A DNA stretch of 64,000 nucleotides from Euzebya rosea (GCF_003073135.1 NZ_PGDQ01000021.1:1-64000); one strand, 5' to 3'. Shown: positions 53,747-62,798, counted from the stretch's first letter. A program made the numbers and translations. Notes: a model not told the origin generated them from the sequence alone.

Positions 53747-53821
53747 GAAACGATCCTCTCCGGGTCGGCGTCGATGGGGCGTCGGGTGTTGGAAGCGCAG
53801 CGTGCCGGGTAGAGGTGAGGC

Positions 53822-54331
53822 ATGTCCACTCCACAACAACCCGAACTCCGACGCAGCGAGGAAACCCCCTCCCTGGCCCCCGACGCGATCGAGGGCGAGC
53901 TCGAGGCATCCTCGTTCCCCACCCCGTCCGGCGGCGACGGCCACGTGCCGAAGGGCAACCGACCCGGCAGCAGGTCCGGCCCCGTGCAGGACAAGCCGGA
54001 CCTCGACGCCATGGCCGCCAAGCTGGGCGCCCACAAGGCCGACCCGTCCACCGGGAAGCTCGACACGTCCCATCCGGACGCCGCCCCCGAGCAGGTCGAC
54101 CCCTGGTACCGGACCGCGCCGGCCATCGTCGGTGCGGGCGCCCTGGTGCTCGGCGCGGCCGCGTTCGGCGTGATGCGCTGGCGCCGCAGCCGTCAGGAAC
54201 CCGACACGCTGATCGAGCGCCTGACGTCGGAGTCCGACGCCATGATCGACCGCGTGCGCTCGGAGTCCGAGGCCCTCATCGCCCGCCTGTCCTCGGAGTC
54301 CGAGGCCCTGCTGGACCGCCTGCGGTCCTGA
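53822..54331 (+). CDS. membrane protein with C-terminal 11-residue (hendecad) repeats
   Basis: A 169-residue protein. Residues 1-95 are hydrophilic and Pro/Gly-rich, without signal peptide. One membrane helix follows (about 99-118, APAIVGAGALVLGAAAFGVM) with a positive stop-transfer RWRRSR. Residues 130-169 consist of 11-residue repeats: SESDAMIDRVR, SESEALIARLS, SESEALLDRLR, encoded by 33-bp DNA repeats (54209-54328). Hendecads form amphipathic helices that can lie on membranes or form right-handed coiled coils. No family is recognised. Confidence 0.78.
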   Translation: MSTPQQPELRRSEETPSLAPDAIEGELEASSFPTPSGGDGHVPKGNRPGSRSGPVQDKPDLDAMAAKLGAHKADPSTGKLDTSHPDAAPEQVDPWYRTAPAIVGAGALVLGAAAFGVMRWRRSRQEPDTLIERLTSESDAMIDRVRSESEALIARLSSESEALLDRLRS

Positions 54332-54352
54332 CGGGGCCGACCGGGCTGCCGG

Positions 54353-55294
54353 TCAGCCGGAGGCTGCGATCCAGTCGATGACGTGGGCGGTCGCGACCGC
54401 GTCCTCCACGTCGATCGGCGGCCGAATGCCCTGCGTGGCGTGCTCGAAGGCCTCGAGGAGTCGTTCCCAGGGGTCGGCACGCCACGTGCCGATGACCTCG
54501 TCGGAGCGCAGCAGCGCGGCCTGGTCGCCGGGGCCCGCGGTGAAGGGACGAGGCATGCGCAGCGTCCCGTCGGAGCCGACGATCTCCAGGGTGGAGTGAC
54601 GGGCCGAGTCGAACGAGGCGTGCAGCGCCGCGGTGGCCCCCGACGGGAAACCCATGACGGCCGAGGTCGTCGCGTCGGCCCCCGACGCCCAGCGGCGGGT
54701 GACCGCCCGGACGACGTCGGGCTCCTCGCCCAGGACCCAGCGGATCAGGCTGACCAGGTCCGCTCCGACGTCCAGCAGGGCACCGCCACCGCGTGAGGGG
54801 TCGGCGTGGTAGCTGTCGGCGTCGGTCATGGGATAGGCGGACGTGGCCGAGACCAGCCGGACCGCACCGATGCCGCCGGAGCGAACCAGCTCCAGCAGCG
54901 CGGCGGTACGCGGGTGGAACCGCAGCGGGAGGGCCTCCATGAGGGTCAGGCCGGCCCCGGACGCCGCGGCAGCGGCCATGCGGGCGGCGCCGTCGGCGTC
55001 GATGGAGAGGGGCTTGAGGCACAGGACGTGCTTGCCGGCGTGCAGCGCCTCGGTGACCCAGTGCTCGCGTTCGGAGGTGGGGAGGGCAACGAAGACCGCG
55101 TCGACATCGCGCGAGACGAGGACCTCGGCGTGGTCCCGACGGGCTCGCCGGACCCCCTGGGTGGCCGCGAACTGCTGGGCAGCAGTCAACGTCTCGGCGG
55201 AGACCACGGCCAGGTCGTGACCGACCGAGCGCATGGCCGGGCCGACGGATTCCTCCGCCGTCGTGTTCACTCCAAGGATTCCCCAGCGCAGCAT
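54353..55294 (-). CDS. Gfo/Idh/MocA family oxidoreductase
   Basis: A 313-residue NAD(P)-dependent oxidoreductase. N-terminal Rossmann motif MLRWGILGVNTTAEESV, then VFVALPTSEREHWVTEAL and the family Lys motif KHVLCLKPLS (E-K-P variant L-K-P), and the C-terminal substrate domain with GGGALLDVGADLVSLIRW. ATG 55294 gives the usual start. Sugar or polyol derivatives are the typical substrates. Confidence 0.88.
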   Translation of the reverse strand: MLRWGILGVNTTAEESVGPAMRSVGHDLAVVSAETLTAAQQFAATQGVRRARRDHAEVLVSRDVDAVFVALPTSEREHWVTEALHAGKHVLCLKPLSIDADGAARMAAAAASGAGLTLMEALPLRFHPRTAALLELVRSGGIGAVRLVSATSAYPMTDADSYHADPSRGGGALLDVGADLVSLIRWVLGEEPDVVRAVTRRWASGADATTSAVMGFPSGATAALHASFDSARHSTLEIVGSDGTLRMPRPFTAGPGDQAALLRSDEVIGTWRADPWERLLEAFEHATQGIRPPIDVEDAVATAHVIDWIAASG

Positions 55295-55390
55295 GACGGC
55301 GGAGGGTACCCAACGTGTCACCCCGGGGGGTCGGCCGTCCGTCCCGCGGGCGCAACCGGCAGGCCGAGCGCCGACCACCGAGCCGAGGCT

Positions 55391-57685
55391 TCAGAGCAGC
55401 GCGGCGAGGGTCGACTCGGCCCCGAGGCCGACGGCGGCCTCCCCGCCGACGATCCGGATCCGGGTCACACCCGCGTCGACCAGCACGGCCTCGGCGTCCG
55501 GGGCCAGCCCGCCGTCGTCGACCAGCACGAGCGTCCCGTCCCGCCGCGCGGCGATCCCGGCCGACAACGCGTCGGGGAACCTCGTGGCGCTGGCGGCGTA
55601 GACCGTGGGGCGCAGGCCGGCTTCCCGGGCGAACGCCGCCGCCGTGGCGATCCGGTCCGGCCCGGCGATCCTCGTGACGGCCAGCCCCTGCCTGGCGATC
55701 TCCGCCGCGACGTCCTCGCTGACCGCCGCTGGGCCACCGGCGATGACCACCGACGACACCCCGAGGTCGGTGACCGCCTGCCCGCACGTCGGCGACAGCG
55801 CCGTCGGGGCGGTCAGCAGCACCGGGATCCCGAGCACACCCGCGGCGAGGGCGTCCGGGAACCGATCGGCCGTGGCGACGACCACCCGGTCGGCCCGGTC
55901 CGCCAGCGTCCGCGCGACCCCGGCGGCGAGGTCAACGGGGTCGTCGGCGTCGACGCGGCTGGTCGGTGCGATCCCGGCCAGCACCCCCTCGATGCCGGCC
56001 GACACCTGCCCCGTCGAGCCGGCGATGACGATCCGGTCGGGACCACGTCGGCGCAGCTCCGCCTCCGCGACCTCGTCCAGCGCCTCCCCCAGCACCAGCA
56101 CGAGGGCGTCGGCCAGCGCCGCCCCGGCCAGGGCGCCGGCCCACTCCAGCCCGCTGGCGACGACGACCGTCCCGCCCGTCCCGCCCCCGTGCGCCGACAC
56201 CGCTGCGGCGGTCCGGACACGGTTGCTGCCGGCGATGCGGCCGAGGTCCACGACCCGGAACTGGCTCATCATGTCGTGGTCCTCGTGCTCGAGGACGTGG
56301 CAGTGGTACATGAAGTCGCCGAGGTGGTCGGCGAACCGGGCGTCCAGCTCGACGGTCTCGAACGCGCGGACGAGCACGGTGTCCTTCCACCCCTGGTCCT
56401 CGGGTCGCAGCGGGGCCACGGCGCCGGCGGTGGTGGTCCGTCCGCGGACGAGGAAGCTGACCAGGTGCAGGTGGATGGGGTGGCCGAAGGAGGTCGTGTT
56501 GACCAGCCGCCAGCGCTCGACCGCACCCAGCCGCGCGTACACGTCGCGTACGGCGTCGTCGTACCCGTGCCCGTTGAGCAGGAAGCGGCCGCCGTGTTCG
56601 TCGAGGGTGATGGTGCGGACGACCTCCGGTGGGTCGAGGGCGGGGGCGGGCCCCAGTTCGCTCGGCAGGATCGCAGGCTCCGTCGGGCCGCCGGTCACGT
56701 CGACGGCCATCAGGTCGCCCACCCCCGCGTCGACGATGACCACCCGTTCCCCGTCGGCCATCCGGGACAGGTCCAGCAGCAGGTCGACGCGCTCGGACGG
56801 CCACACCTCCACCTCTCCCCTGGTGGCCGGGGCGGCCAGCAACCCCCCGTCGGTGCCGACCTGCACCAGCGGCAGGCCGTCGGCCCGTCCCAGCCGGTAG
56901 GGCCGGGCGTTGGACGCGTTGAGGATCCGCAGCCGCAGCAGGCCCGGCTCGACCGCCAGCACCGGCCGGTCGACGCCGTTGACCAGCACGACGTCGCCGA
57001 GGAACCCGCTGTGCCCGTCGGGGTCGTAGACCAGCTGGCCGCCCGCGTCGAAGGTCTTGTCCGTCAACACCACGGGGATGTCGCGCTCGTCGCCGTTGGG
57101 CAGGCCCAGGGCGTCGTGGGCCGGATCGATCAGCAGGTAGCTACCGGCGAGGCCCCGGTAGACCCGTTCGGCGGTCCGCATCAGCAGGTGGTCGTGGTAC
57201 CAGAGGTGGGCCGCCCGCTGCGCGTTGTCGAAGGTGTACCGGCGCTGCTCGCCGGCGGGGATCCGGTCCCGGACGTGCCCGTCGTGCACCGCCGCGACGT
57301 GCGCGCCGTGCAGGTGCAGCACCGCCGGCTCGTCGAGCTCGTTGACCACGTCGATGTCCACGACCTGCCCGGGCCGGGCGATGACGGTCGGTCCCGGGAA
57401 GGCCCCGCCGAAGGTCAGCATGGTGGTCGTCACGCCGGGCATCAGCTGGACGGCCGTCCGGTTCAGCGGCAGCACGACCGGCTCGGTCCCGGGGCGCACC
57501 GCCGACGGGATCGGCAGGGGGGCCGTGAAGGGTTCGGCGCGCAGTGTCGCGGGGGTGCGACGGCGGGCCGGCAGCGCGCAGCGGAGGGGTGGATCGGAGC
57601 GGTTCGAGACGGACCCCCGGTACCCGAACTGGAGGTGCCCTGCCCCTCCGACGATGCCCCGGATCAGCGATCGCCGAGAAAGCAC
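55391..57685 (-). CDS. multicopper oxidase fused to CWB2 wall-binding repeats
   Basis: A 764-residue protein from GTG 57685. The N-terminus has twin arginines (SRRSLIRGIVGG), suggesting Tat export. The oxidase part (about 55-480) contains all copper motifs: HLHGAH (His124, His126), WYHDH (His164, His166), GHPIHLH (His402, 405, 407) and HCHVLEHEDHDMM (His461, Cys462, His463, His467, Met472). These define a trinuclear cluster and a type 1 site with axial Met. Residues 487-764 are three CWB2 units ending RIRIVGGEAAV. The fusion should display a laccase/bilirubin oxidase-like enzyme on the wall. Divergent from the cupredoxin-CWB2 gene. Confidence 0.9.
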   Translation of the reverse strand: MLSRRSLIRGIVGGAGHLQFGYRGSVSNRSDPPLRCALPARRRTPATLRAEPFTAPLPIPSAVRPGTEPVVLPLNRTAVQLMPGVTTTMLTFGGAFPGPTVIARPGQVVDIDVVNELDEPAVLHLHGAHVAAVHDGHVRDRIPAGEQRRYTFDNAQRAAHLWYHDHLLMRTAERVYRGLAGSYLLIDPAHDALGLPNGDERDIPVVLTDKTFDAGGQLVYDPDGHSGFLGDVVLVNGVDRPVLAVEPGLLRLRILNASNARPYRLGRADGLPLVQVGTDGGLLAAPATRGEVEVWPSERVDLLLDLSRMADGERVVIVDAGVGDLMAVDVTGGPTEPAILPSELGPAPALDPPEVVRTITLDEHGGRFLLNGHGYDDAVRDVYARLGAVERWRLVNTTSFGHPIHLHLVSFLVRGRTTTAGAVAPLRPEDQGWKDTVLVRAFETVELDARFADHLGDFMYHCHVLEHEDHDMMSQFRVVDLGRIAGSNRVRTAAAVSAHGGGTGGTVVVASGLEWAGALAGAALADALVLVLGEALDEVAEAELRRRGPDRIVIAGSTGQVSAGIEGVLAGIAPTSRVDADDPVDLAAGVARTLADRADRVVVATADRFPDALAAGVLGIPVLLTAPTALSPTCGQAVTDLGVSSVVIAGGPAAVSEDVAAEIARQGLAVTRIAGPDRIATAAAFAREAGLRPTVYAASATRFPDALSAGIAARRDGTLVLVDDGGLAPDAEAVLVDAGVTRIRIVGGEAAVGLGAESTLAALL

Positions 57686-57852
57686 GACACGACGATATCC
57701 CAAGGGTTACCGTCATGGGTCTCGGGCGGCGACGGTGTGGCGGCACCAAGGCTGAGGGGCTTCCCCCGACTCCGTGCGAGGAGGGATTGACACCACCCCG
57801 GCAACGGGCGGGCGACCGCATTTTTCCGGGGACACGAACGAAGGGGACTGTC

Positions 57853-59952
57853 ATGCACAGATTCGTCCGATCCGCCACGGCCGTGATGGCTGCGGCGCTA
57901 CTGATCCTGTCGGTCCTGGCGGGGCCCGCGTCGGCCCAGACCACCGAGATCAGCGTCTTCGAGTTCGCCTACGATCCGTACGACACCGTGGTGGAGGTCG
58001 GCACGACCGTCGAGTGGACCAACAACGGCACCGCGACCCACACGGTCACCGCGGCCGACGGTTCCTTCGACCGTCTCCTCAACCCCGGCGACAGCTTCGA
58101 GCTGACGACGGAGGAAGCGGGGCAGGTCAACTACTTCTGTCGCTTCCACGGCGGTCCGGGTGGCGGGCAGAACGCCTACCTGACGGTGTACGAGGAGGGG
58201 GCGGAGCCGCCCGAACCGCAGGTCGCACCGAGCGCGGACTTCACCTCGGTGACCGCCACGGACGACAGCAACGTGGCGGCGGCGATCGCGTGGACCTCCC
58301 TACTGGACGGTCCGCAGGAGACGGTGCTGCTGGGTCGTGACGACGACTTCGCCGACCTGCTCGCCGCCGGGGCGACCGGCCGCCCGTTCCTGGTGACCCC
58401 GACCGACACCCTCGACGACCGGGTCGCTGCCGAGCTGCAGCGCCTGAACGCCCAGCAGGTCGTGGTCGTGGGCGGCACCGCTGCCGTCAGCGAGGACGTC
58501 GTGGGTGAGCTCGAGGCGGCAGGGTTCACGGTGACCCGCGTCGCAGGTGCCACCCGCATCGAAACGGCCGTCGACCTTGCCGACCGGTTCTTCGTCGCCG
58601 GTGGTGGGTTCGCCCAGCCGCCGTCGGACGCGCCGCGGCCCGGCGCGATCATCGCCCGCGCGTTCGGCACCGAGGACAACCCGACGGCCGGGTTCGCGGA
58701 CTCGCTGGGTGCGGCGTCGGCTGGTGCCAACCTCGGCATCCCGATCCTCGTGGCCGGGCCCGACGGGCTGCCCGCAGGCGTCGGGTCCTTCCTGGCCGCC
58801 AACGGCATCGGTCACGTGGCGGTCGTCGGTGGCGAGGCCGCCGTGCCCTCGGCGGTGACCGACGGCCTCGACGAGCTCGGCGTGACCTGGGACCGGGTCG
58901 CCGGCGCCAGCCGCGACGGCACCGCTGCCGCGCTGATGGGGTACCTGGACGGTCAGGGTGCGCGGTACGGCAACGTCGTGCTGGTCGACGGGTTCAACGA
59001 CAACGCGTGGGCACAGGGCTTCGGCGCCTCCGTGCTCGGGTCGGCCGTGCTGCTGACCAACGGGCCGGACGTTCCTGCCGTCACCCAGGACGCCCTGAAC
59101 GACTTCTTCGGGTCGGTCCTGGCGAACGGGCTCAACGTTCGATGCGGCCCCGGGATCGACGAGGCCGCCTGTGACCTGGTCGGCACCGTGCTGGAAGCCG
59201 AGTACATCAGCCCGGCCAGCCTGATCGGCGTCCTCGAGGGCACCAACGAAACGGCGGAGGGGCACCCGGTCGCCAACGGCATCGGCGGGGTGACCCGCAC
59301 CGAGGACGGCACCATGTGCTGGATCTACTCCGTCGTGCTGCTGGAGGACGTCACCGCAGCCCACATCCACAGGGCCGCAGCCGGGGAGGACGGCGACGTC
59401 GTCATCCCGCTGGAGGCGCCCCTCGTCGGTGAGGCAGAGGCCAACGGCTGCCTGCCCGACGCCGACGCCGACCTGGTGGCCGAGATCTTCGCCAACCCCG
59501 GCGAGTTCTACATCAACGTCCACTCCATGGAACACCCCGCCGGGGCGGTCCGCGACAACCTGTTCCCCTTCGACGACTTCTACGCCGCCGAGCTCTCCGG
59601 GGACCAGGAGGTGCCCGACCCGGGCGCCATGATGGCCGGAGGCGTGACGTTCCTGACCACCAACGACGACGACGACATGTGCCACGTCACCTTCTGGGGT
59701 GGCCTCGAGAGCGCCCCGACCGCTGCCCATATCCACTCGGGTGGTCCGGGTGAGGCGGGCGACGTCCTGATCGGCCTGACCGTGTCCCCGGTCGGGATCG
59801 GTTCGCACAGTGACTGCGTGGAGGACACCGACGGCGACGCGTTGGCGACCTTCCGAGCAGCCCCGGCCGACCACTACGTGAACCTCCACACCGCGGAGTT
59901 CCCGGGCGGCGCCCTCAGGGGCCAGGCCAACCCCCAGTGGGTCCTCCCGTAG
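57853..59952 (+). CDS. secreted cupredoxin / CWB2 / double CHRD protein
   Basis: A 699-residue exported protein; signal peptide 1-28 (ASA-QT cleavage). A cupredoxin domain (30-113) has the type 1 copper ligands His63 (ATHTVTA), Cys96 and His99 (FCRFHGG); the usual axial Met is absent and Gln106 may take its place. Three CWB2 units lie at about 135-430. Two CHRD domains follow (AHIHRAAAGEDGDVV...FYINVHSMEHPAGAVRDNL; AAHIHSGGPGEAGDVL...YVNLHTAEFPGGALRGQ). AAGGGG six bases before ATG 57853 is the ribosome site. Divergent from the multicopper oxidase-CWB2 gene. Confidence 0.9.
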   Translation: MHRFVRSATAVMAAALLILSVLAGPASAQTTEISVFEFAYDPYDTVVEVGTTVEWTNNGTATHTVTAADGSFDRLLNPGDSFELTTEEAGQVNYFCRFHGGPGGGQNAYLTVYEEGAEPPEPQVAPSADFTSVTATDDSNVAAAIAWTSLLDGPQETVLLGRDDDFADLLAAGATGRPFLVTPTDTLDDRVAAELQRLNAQQVVVVGGTAAVSEDVVGELEAAGFTVTRVAGATRIETAVDLADRFFVAGGGFAQPPSDAPRPGAIIARAFGTEDNPTAGFADSLGAASAGANLGIPILVAGPDGLPAGVGSFLAANGIGHVAVVGGEAAVPSAVTDGLDELGVTWDRVAGASRDGTAAALMGYLDGQGARYGNVVLVDGFNDNAWAQGFGASVLGSAVLLTNGPDVPAVTQDALNDFFGSVLANGLNVRCGPGIDEAACDLVGTVLEAEYISPASLIGVLEGTNETAEGHPVANGIGGVTRTEDGTMCWIYSVVLLEDVTAAHIHRAAAGEDGDVVIPLEAPLVGEAEANGCLPDADADLVAEIFANPGEFYINVHSMEHPAGAVRDNLFPFDDFYAAELSGDQEVPDPGAMMAGGVTFLTTNDDDDMCHVTFWGGLESAPTAAHIHSGGPGEAGDVLIGLTVSPVGIGSHSDCVEDTDGDALATFRAAPADHYVNLHTAEFPGGALRGQANPQWVLP

Positions 59953-59967
59953 GACCACCAGATCGGG

Positions 59968-59996
59968 ACGGGCCGGGACCTCGTGTCCCGGCCCGT
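59968..59996 (+). terminator. strong hairpin terminator after the cupredoxin gene
   Basis: A perfect 12-bp stem (ACGGGCCGGGAC / GTCCCGGCCCGT) with a five-base loop begins 16 bases past the stop codon. This is the expected end of the cupredoxin transcript. Confidence 0.75.
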
Positions 59997-60119
59997 TCCC
60001 GTTCCCGGGTCGTGACCGTCCGCGCGTTCGACCTGCCCGCGTTCCCGGCCGGCTCGCCGGGATCCGCATCCGGCCGACCCGCCGCCCACCGGGCTCACCG
60101 GGCTCACCGGGCCCGCCGT

Positions 60120-60283
60120 GATTGGCATCCGGCCACGATTGTGGCGAGGGGTGCACCCGTGCCCCCGTCCCTACGATCGTCGCCGGAAACCAGACTTCCG
60201 GGATTGGCGTCCGGCCACGATCGTGGCGAGGGGTGCACCCGTGCTCCCGTTCCGACAATTGTGGCCGGAAGCCGGACTCAACC
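60120..60283. repeat. two imperfect 82-bp tandem repeats with phased palindromes
   Basis: Two adjacent 82-bp copies (60120-60201 and 60202-60283) share most positions. Each contains two palindromes: GCCACGATYGTGGC (60132-60145; 60214-60227) and ACGATCGT / ACAATTGT (60173-60180; 60255-60262), plus GGGTGCACCC. Their centres are 38, 44 and 38 bases apart. The array ends about 80 bases before the sigma-factor gene. It could be an operator array or a dispersed repeat. The rest of the gap (59953-60119) holds the terminator and short ACCGGGCTC repeats. Confidence 0.7.
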
Positions 60284-60360
60284 GATCGGGTGGGTCGGGC
60301 GTCGGACATGGTGAGATGCCACCACTTGTCCACGACCACCGACCCCGAGCCGTGCCGCCG

Positions 60361-60849
60361 GTGACCACGACGTCGCTGGAGCAGGCCTTCGCTGCCCACC
60401 ACGCCGGCGCCGTCCGGCTGGCCTACCTGCTGTGCGGCGACCGCGAGCAGGCCGAGGACGTCGTCGCCGGCGTGTGGCTGAAGATGCACCGCCGGCTCGA
60501 GCGGGGGCCCGTCGACGACGTCGGTGCCTACGTCCGGCGGGCGGTCGTCAACGAGGTCAACTCGTGGTTCCGCAAGCTGGGCGTCCGCCGGCGCGAGGCC
60601 GCCGTGCGCAAGGGCGACGACCGAGGCACGTACGGCCACGACGACCGGATCGCCGACGCCGACGCGGTGCTGCGGGCGCTCGACCGGCTGCCGGCCCGGA
60701 CCAGGGCGGCCGTGGTGCTGCGCTACTACGAGGACCTGTCGGTGGCCGACACCGCCGCGGCGCTCGGGGTCAGCGAGGGGACGGTCAAGTCCAGCGTGTC
60801 CCGCGGGCTGACGACGATGCGAACGATCATGGAGGAGGACGAGCGATGA
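60361..60849 (+). CDS. SigE-family RNA polymerase sigma factor
   Basis: A 162-residue group 4 sigma factor. Region 2 includes AVRLAYLLCGDREQAEDVVAG; region 4 includes DRLPARTRAAVVLRYYEDLS, VADTAAALGVSEGTVKSSVS. GTG 60361 gives the typical V-T-T start; ATG 60316 is an alternative. It overlaps the downstream gene in an ATGA junction, the classic sigma/anti-sigma arrangement. Confidence 0.9.
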   Translation: MTTTSLEQAFAAHHAGAVRLAYLLCGDREQAEDVVAGVWLKMHRRLERGPVDDVGAYVRRAVVNEVNSWFRKLGVRRREAAVRKGDDRGTYGHDDRIADADAVLRALDRLPARTRAAVVLRYYEDLSVADTAAALGVSEGTVKSSVSRGLTTMRTIMEEDER

Positions 60850-62681
60850 CCGACCGCCACAGCGACGACCGGACCAGCGGCGGGGAGCCCGTGTCCGCCT
60901 TCGAGCAGCGACTGCGGGAGGGGTTGCACACCTCCGCGTCATCGGTCCAGCCCGCACCGGACGGCTGGCGGAGGGTGCAGGCCGGGCTACGGCGCCGACG
61001 AACCCTCCAGGTCGGCGGGTTCGCCGTGGCCGGGGCTGCGGCGGTGCTGGTCGGCGTGCTGGTGCTCGGCAACGTGCCCGAGACCGCCATCACCTTCGAC
61101 CCGGGCGTGGGGGCCTCGACCGCACCCGTGACCCCCACCACCGAGCAGGTCACGGCCGAGACCGCCGCGACCGTCGTGGACCCGGCCCAGGACGTACAGG
61201 CCGGCCCTCCCGGTGAGGTCGCCGCGGTGCTCTACGCCGACGTCGACGGGGTGCACATGATCACCCCGGACGGGACGGCGATCGCCACGGACGTGGTCGA
61301 GGTCAGCGGCCCGGTCACCGACATCGCCGTGCGTCCGGGCAGTACACCCGACGACGTCGTGCTGGTGGTCCGCACCGAGGACACCGACGGCTGCGGACAG
61401 CTGTGGTGGACCACGTTCGGCGTCGACCCGGGGTGGTCGACCGGCACCCAGCGGGACGGCGCCGACCTCGATGGAGTCGCGGTGTACGGCACCGAGAACA
61501 TCCTCGTCGACCCGGACTCGACCACCTGCGCCGGCGCACCGGTGTTCGCCAGCGACGGATCCGCGCTCGTGTGGCTGACCGACCCTGCGGGGTCCGGCGA
61601 CGCCGACACGGAGGTCCGGGCCGTCTCCTGGTCCGGCTCGTTCCCGGAAGGGGCAGTGCAGCGTGTGGCCACGTCGTTCCCGGGTGGCAGCCCCCACCCG
61701 GTGGAATGGACCGTGGTCCCCGGCCAGCCAGATGAGGGCATCCTGCACGTGCGCATGATCGGCCCCGATGGCGACGCGGCCGTCGAACCCGTTGGGGTCT
61801 CGCTCGTCGGCGACACGCTGTCGGTCGACGAGGTCCTGGCCCTGACCGGTCAGTCCGCCCGTGACATCCCGCGTGTGCTCGACACCGACGACGGCTGGGC
61901 GCTGGGTCGGCCGGCCACGCCGTTCCAGGACGGCGTCGAGGACGACCGGGAGGTCGTGTGGTCGTTGACCACCCTCAGCATCGACACCGTGGTCTCCGCG
62001 GACTCGGCCCTGTCGTGGGCGCCGGGCGAACCCCTCTACATGGACGGGCTGGGCGCCACGGTCGTCATGGGCACGGGTGGCCCGATGGTGCTCAGCACCC
62101 GCACCGGGTCGGGGGACGCCACCCGCTCGAACCTGCCGGTGGCGATCTCCGCTGCCCTGCTGGGCTCCGGCGACCCCGTCGACCCCCAACCCACCGATCC
62201 CGCCCGCGAGGGTGAGGACACCGAACCGGACGGCGGCAGTGAACCCACCACGCCCACGGAACCGACCGAGTCCTTCGAGCCCACCGAACCGACCGACCCC
62301 GCCGATCACGCCGATCAAGCCGATCAAGCCGATCAAGCCGATCAAGGCGTGCCGCCCGCCGCCATGGGTACGGCGTCAGCGATCCGCGACGCCGCCCTGG
62401 CCGGGGACTGGGAGGCCCTGCGGGCGCTCGTCCCGGCCGACGGATTCACCGCGAGCTTCGGGGGAACCGACGACCCGATCGCCTACTACCAGCAGCTGCA
62501 GGCCGAGGGCACCGATGTCCTCGGCATCCTCGCCGGTCTGCTGGACGGCCCCGCCACCGCCGTCCCCGACACCGACCTGTGGGCATGGCCACGCGAGTTC
62601 GTCGAGTCCGACGGGTACTACGACTGGCGGGTCGGCATCACGGCCGACGGCACCTGGCGGTACTTCGTGGCCGGGGACTGA
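60846..62681 (+). CDS. membrane protein, candidate anti-sigma factor
   Basis: A 611-residue single-pass membrane protein. A cytoplasmic N-terminus of about 54 residues resembles the helical start of SigE-linked anti-sigma proteins (SAFEQRLREGLHTSA, DGWRRVQAGLRRRR). A membrane helix is at 55-76. A large exported region with beta-propeller-like strands follows, then a Pro/Thr/Glu-rich linker with ADQ repeats (9-bp DNA repeats 62301-62345) and a C-terminal domain (AIRDAALAGDWEALRALVP). Overlap with the sigma gene suggests it controls that factor. No zinc-binding HxxxCxxC motif is seen. Confidence 0.78.
   Translation: MTDRHSDDRTSGGEPVSAFEQRLREGLHTSASSVQPAPDGWRRVQAGLRRRRTLQVGGFAVAGAAAVLVGVLVLGNVPETAITFDPGVGASTAPVTPTTEQVTAETAATVVDPAQDVQAGPPGEVAAVLYADVDGVHMITPDGTAIATDVVEVSGPVTDIAVRPGSTPDDVVLVVRTEDTDGCGQLWWTTFGVDPGWSTGTQRDGADLDGVAVYGTENILVDPDSTTCAGAPVFASDGSALVWLTDPAGSGDADTEVRAVSWSGSFPEGAVQRVATSFPGGSPHPVEWTVVPGQPDEGILHVRMIGPDGDAAVEPVGVSLVGDTLSVDEVLALTGQSARDIPRVLDTDDGWALGRPATPFQDGVEDDREVVWSLTTLSIDTVVSADSALSWAPGEPLYMDGLGATVVMGTGGPMVLSTRTGSGDATRSNLPVAISAALLGSGDPVDPQPTDPAREGEDTEPDGGSEPTTPTEPTESFEPTEPTDPADHADQADQADQADQGVPPAAMGTASAIRDAALAGDWEALRALVPADGFTASFGGTDDPIAYYQQLQAEGTDVLGILAGLLDGPATAVPDTDLWAWPREFVESDGYYDWRVGITADGTWRYFVAGD
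62301..62345 (+). repeat. five 9-bp tandem repeats
   Basis: GCCGATCAC followed by four copies of GCCGATCAA, encoding ADH-ADQ-ADQ-ADQ-ADQ in the linker of the candidate anti-sigma protein. Gain or loss of a unit would keep the frame. Confidence 0.9.
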
Positions 62682-62798
62682 CCGCCTCCACGGACCGCCC
62701 GAAAGAATTCTCGTGGACCTGTCTGTTTCGACCGGCCGCCGTTCGTGGCTAGGGTGACGGCGCCGACCCGCGGCGCCGCAGTCCAGGGGAGAACCGAC

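Noticed and set aside
57787-57792. TTGACA as -35 of the cupredoxin gene
   Set aside because: No acceptable -10 hexamer lies 16-19 bases downstream; the nearest AT-rich block is too far, so no promoter was called.
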